This document shows positions 62,940 to 64,000 of a stretch of DNA of 64,000 bases, piece by piece. The stretch comes from Candidatus Poribacteria bacterium (GTDB lineage: Bacteria > Poribacteria > WGA-4E > WGA-3G). A program made the position numbers and the translations under genes. A model generated the notes under the pieces. The model worked only from the letters and a program-made list of their open reading frames with translations. It had not been told where the DNA came from and did not search any database. The stretch is taken from assembly GCA_958295945.1 (NCBI GenBank), contig OY282386.1:3596001-3660000 (forward strand), given 5' to 3'. Each line of letters opens with the position of its first letter. Position 1 is the stretch's first letter.

Positions 62940-64000
62940 AGGATTAGAGAGTTGAAATCGCATATAATCATCCAATAAACTTTGTTTTAGTTCATAAATT
63001 GTTTTACCATGTTTGCGCGCAACACGTTTCAAACAGACCCATACTTGAAAACAACAAGCAATATGATTTCTTTGGGCACGCAACTTGCGGCATTGACATT
63101 TACCAATACCGGTGACTTGTTTGATCTCACGATGAAGTTGTTCAATCTTCCAACGCACGCGACATTCTTGGCGTGTCGCATCCGCATCCGATTGAGATAA
63201 ATCGTTTGTCGCAATATATTCCGTGCGTCCGTTAGAGGAGACTAACCGGAACAACTTCACTTGATGCCCTTTTGGAAACTTCTTGATGTGCACGTGCTTT
63301 CCGTGTTGCGTTTCTGTCTGTGTCCAAGATAACTTTTGGACTTGTTGGTGTGGTTCAACGCCGTCCGTATCGTTTACAAGACGATTGCGTTTCAGTGGCA
63401 CATAATAAATCTTAGAAAGTTTTTCAATCGCTTTCATGACTTGCATGGATGCATACCAACTATCCATTAGCACCGTCCGAAACGGGAGTTGTTTTTTGAA
63501 GACCGCGTTTTGCAGCATGTCTAATAAATGGTCTATTTTGGTTTTTCCATCATGGTCTTTGTCGTAAATGCGATAATCAATGATCCAATACTCTTGCGTC
63601 TTTGGGTTGACATAGAGACACGTTACAATACCGATGCCATCAACGACTTTTTTGTCGCTACCACTCCACTGAGGACGGAGAGCTTCAATCTTTTTCGCAT
63701 GCGGTTTAGGTAGCACAACATCATCAAAAGCAATGTGCCCTTGATCATCAAACTCAATGTCATCCTGGACAGACTGCCAGAGTTCGCTTGATGGAATGTT
63801 CTCATTTCTCAAAAAACGATTGAGTTGATCATGGCTCCATTTCTCAGACTGATCACCAAAGTACGTTTGCGTCCAGTTCGTAAAACTTGATAACAAAAAT
63901 TGACAATAATCGGAAAATAGGTTTTCCTTCTTTTTAGATTGTGTCCATGTAGTCATAATAGAATAGTATACACCATTTTATAAAAATGCGTAAGTCCTGT
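62909..64000 (-). mobile_element. IS701/IS4-type insertion sequence
   Basis: The ends ACAGAACTTACGCATTTTTA (left, from 62909) and the reverse complement of the right end, ACAGGACTTACGCATTTTTA, match at 19 of 20 positions. The right end reaches base 64000, the window's last base, so the target duplication cannot be checked. The element carries one transposase gene on the minus strand. Confidence 0.85.
62916..63956 (-). CDS. IS701/IS4-type DDE transposase
   Basis: The 346-residue transposase has the DDE residues in HIAFDDVVLPKPHAKK, RTVLMDSWYASMQVM and WKIEQLHREIKQVTG. The Y-R-E-K-like spacing of the last motif and the CRKLRAQRNHI segment after it match the IS701 branch of the IS4 group. The frame is complete, from ATG at 63956 to a stop that lies inside the left inverted repeat. 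It is probably functional, since no frameshift or stop is present. Confidence 0.9.
   Translation of the reverse strand: MTTWTQSKKKENLFSDYCQFLLSSFTNWTQTYFGDQSEKWSHDQLNRFLRNENIPSSELWQSVQDDIEFDDQGHIAFDDVVLPKPHAKKIEALRPQWSGSDKKVVDGIGIVTCLYVNPKTQEYWIIDYRIYDKDHDGKTKIDHLLDMLQNAVFKKQLPFRTVLMDSWYASMQVMKAIEKLSKIYYVPLKRNRLVNDTDGVEPHQQVQKLSWTQTETQHGKHVHIKKFPKGHQVKLFRLVSSNGRTEYIATNDLSQSDADATRQECRVRWKIEQLHREIKQVTGIGKCQCRKLRAQRNHIACCFQVWVCLKRVARKHGKTIYELKQSLLDDYMRFQLSNPSIIFKNA

Noticed and set aside
1-64000. tRNA, rRNA or CRISPR arrays
   Set aside because: No tRNA-like cloverleaf, rRNA segment or regularly spaced direct-repeat array was seen on reading the intergenic regions; a covariance search would be needed to exclude small RNAs.

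Overview
The window looks like a chromosomal segment of an AT-rich Gram-negative-type bacterium. It encodes a BamA/TamA-like outer-membrane assembly factor, a Wza/Wzc polysaccharide export pair, heptose-biosynthesis enzymes and lipoproteins. The mix of phytanoyl-CoA dioxygenase, formylglycine-generating-enzyme-like protein, LamG, CRTAC1/ASPIC, DUF6785-type membrane protein and many secreted TolB/vWA proteins is typical of Candidatus Poribacteria or a close relative. That placement is an inference from gene content; no rRNA or tRNA gene was found to test it.

Layout. 1-2.1 kb: a partial secreted coiled-coil protein, a hypothetical protein and a complete RelE-type toxin-antitoxin pair with its own promoter and terminator. 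2.2-13.7 kb: a long minus-strand run with an EamA/SMR-type membrane protein, a small membrane protein, a TPR/TolB lipoprotein, a zinc-less dehydrogenase, an RsmC-like methyltransferase, a secreted transglutaminase-like protein, a BatA-type vWA protein, an Omp85 protein and a DUF6785-like membrane protein. 13.7-15.1 kb: a gene-free island of repeats. 15-26.2 kb: PhyH, an IS5-type insertion sequence, an FGE-like protein, then a cassette with a double-glycine, cysteine-rich secreted protein, a LolA-like protein ending in half a C39 peptidase domain, an ATP/ADP-translocase-like transporter, a lipoprotein and a branched-chain amino-acid ABC uptake system (binding protein plus both permeases, no ATPases). 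26-31 kb: a vWA protein, a DegT aminotransferase and two BMP-type ABC permeases. 31-39.3 kb: surface polysaccharide genes (Wzc, Wza, HldE1-like, GmhB, UDP-sugar dehydrogenase), interrupted by a small island bounded by two copies of a 175-bp miniature inverted-repeat element. 39-43 kb: a coiled-coil NYN-domain protein and a secreted repeat protein. 43-51.9 kb: a minus-strand housekeeping run, accD, topA, ftsE, ftsX, a PolX-like protein and a phosphodiesterase. 51.9-54.6 kb: a two-gene ATPase + DUF4435/TOPRIM module resembling the PARIS anti-phage system, and a mini GIY-YIG protein. 54.6-64 kb: a frameshifted LamG gene, a hicB gene with a nonsense-mutated hicA, a three-gene run of BMP binding protein, 2-hydroxyacid dehydrogenase and HyuA, a CRTAC1-type protein, and an IS701/IS4-type element that has landed four codons into a gene and ends exactly at the window edge.

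Main points of interest: (1) several families of short hairpin or miniature inverted-repeat elements, one of which has replaced the 3' end of a gene; (2) the ATPase/DUF4435 defence candidate; (3) the GG-leader/half-C39 secretion cassette; (4) two conserved enzymes that have lost catalytic residues, FtsE (Walker B Glu to Gln plus missing H-loop His) and PolX (polymerase aspartates gone, PHP domain intact).
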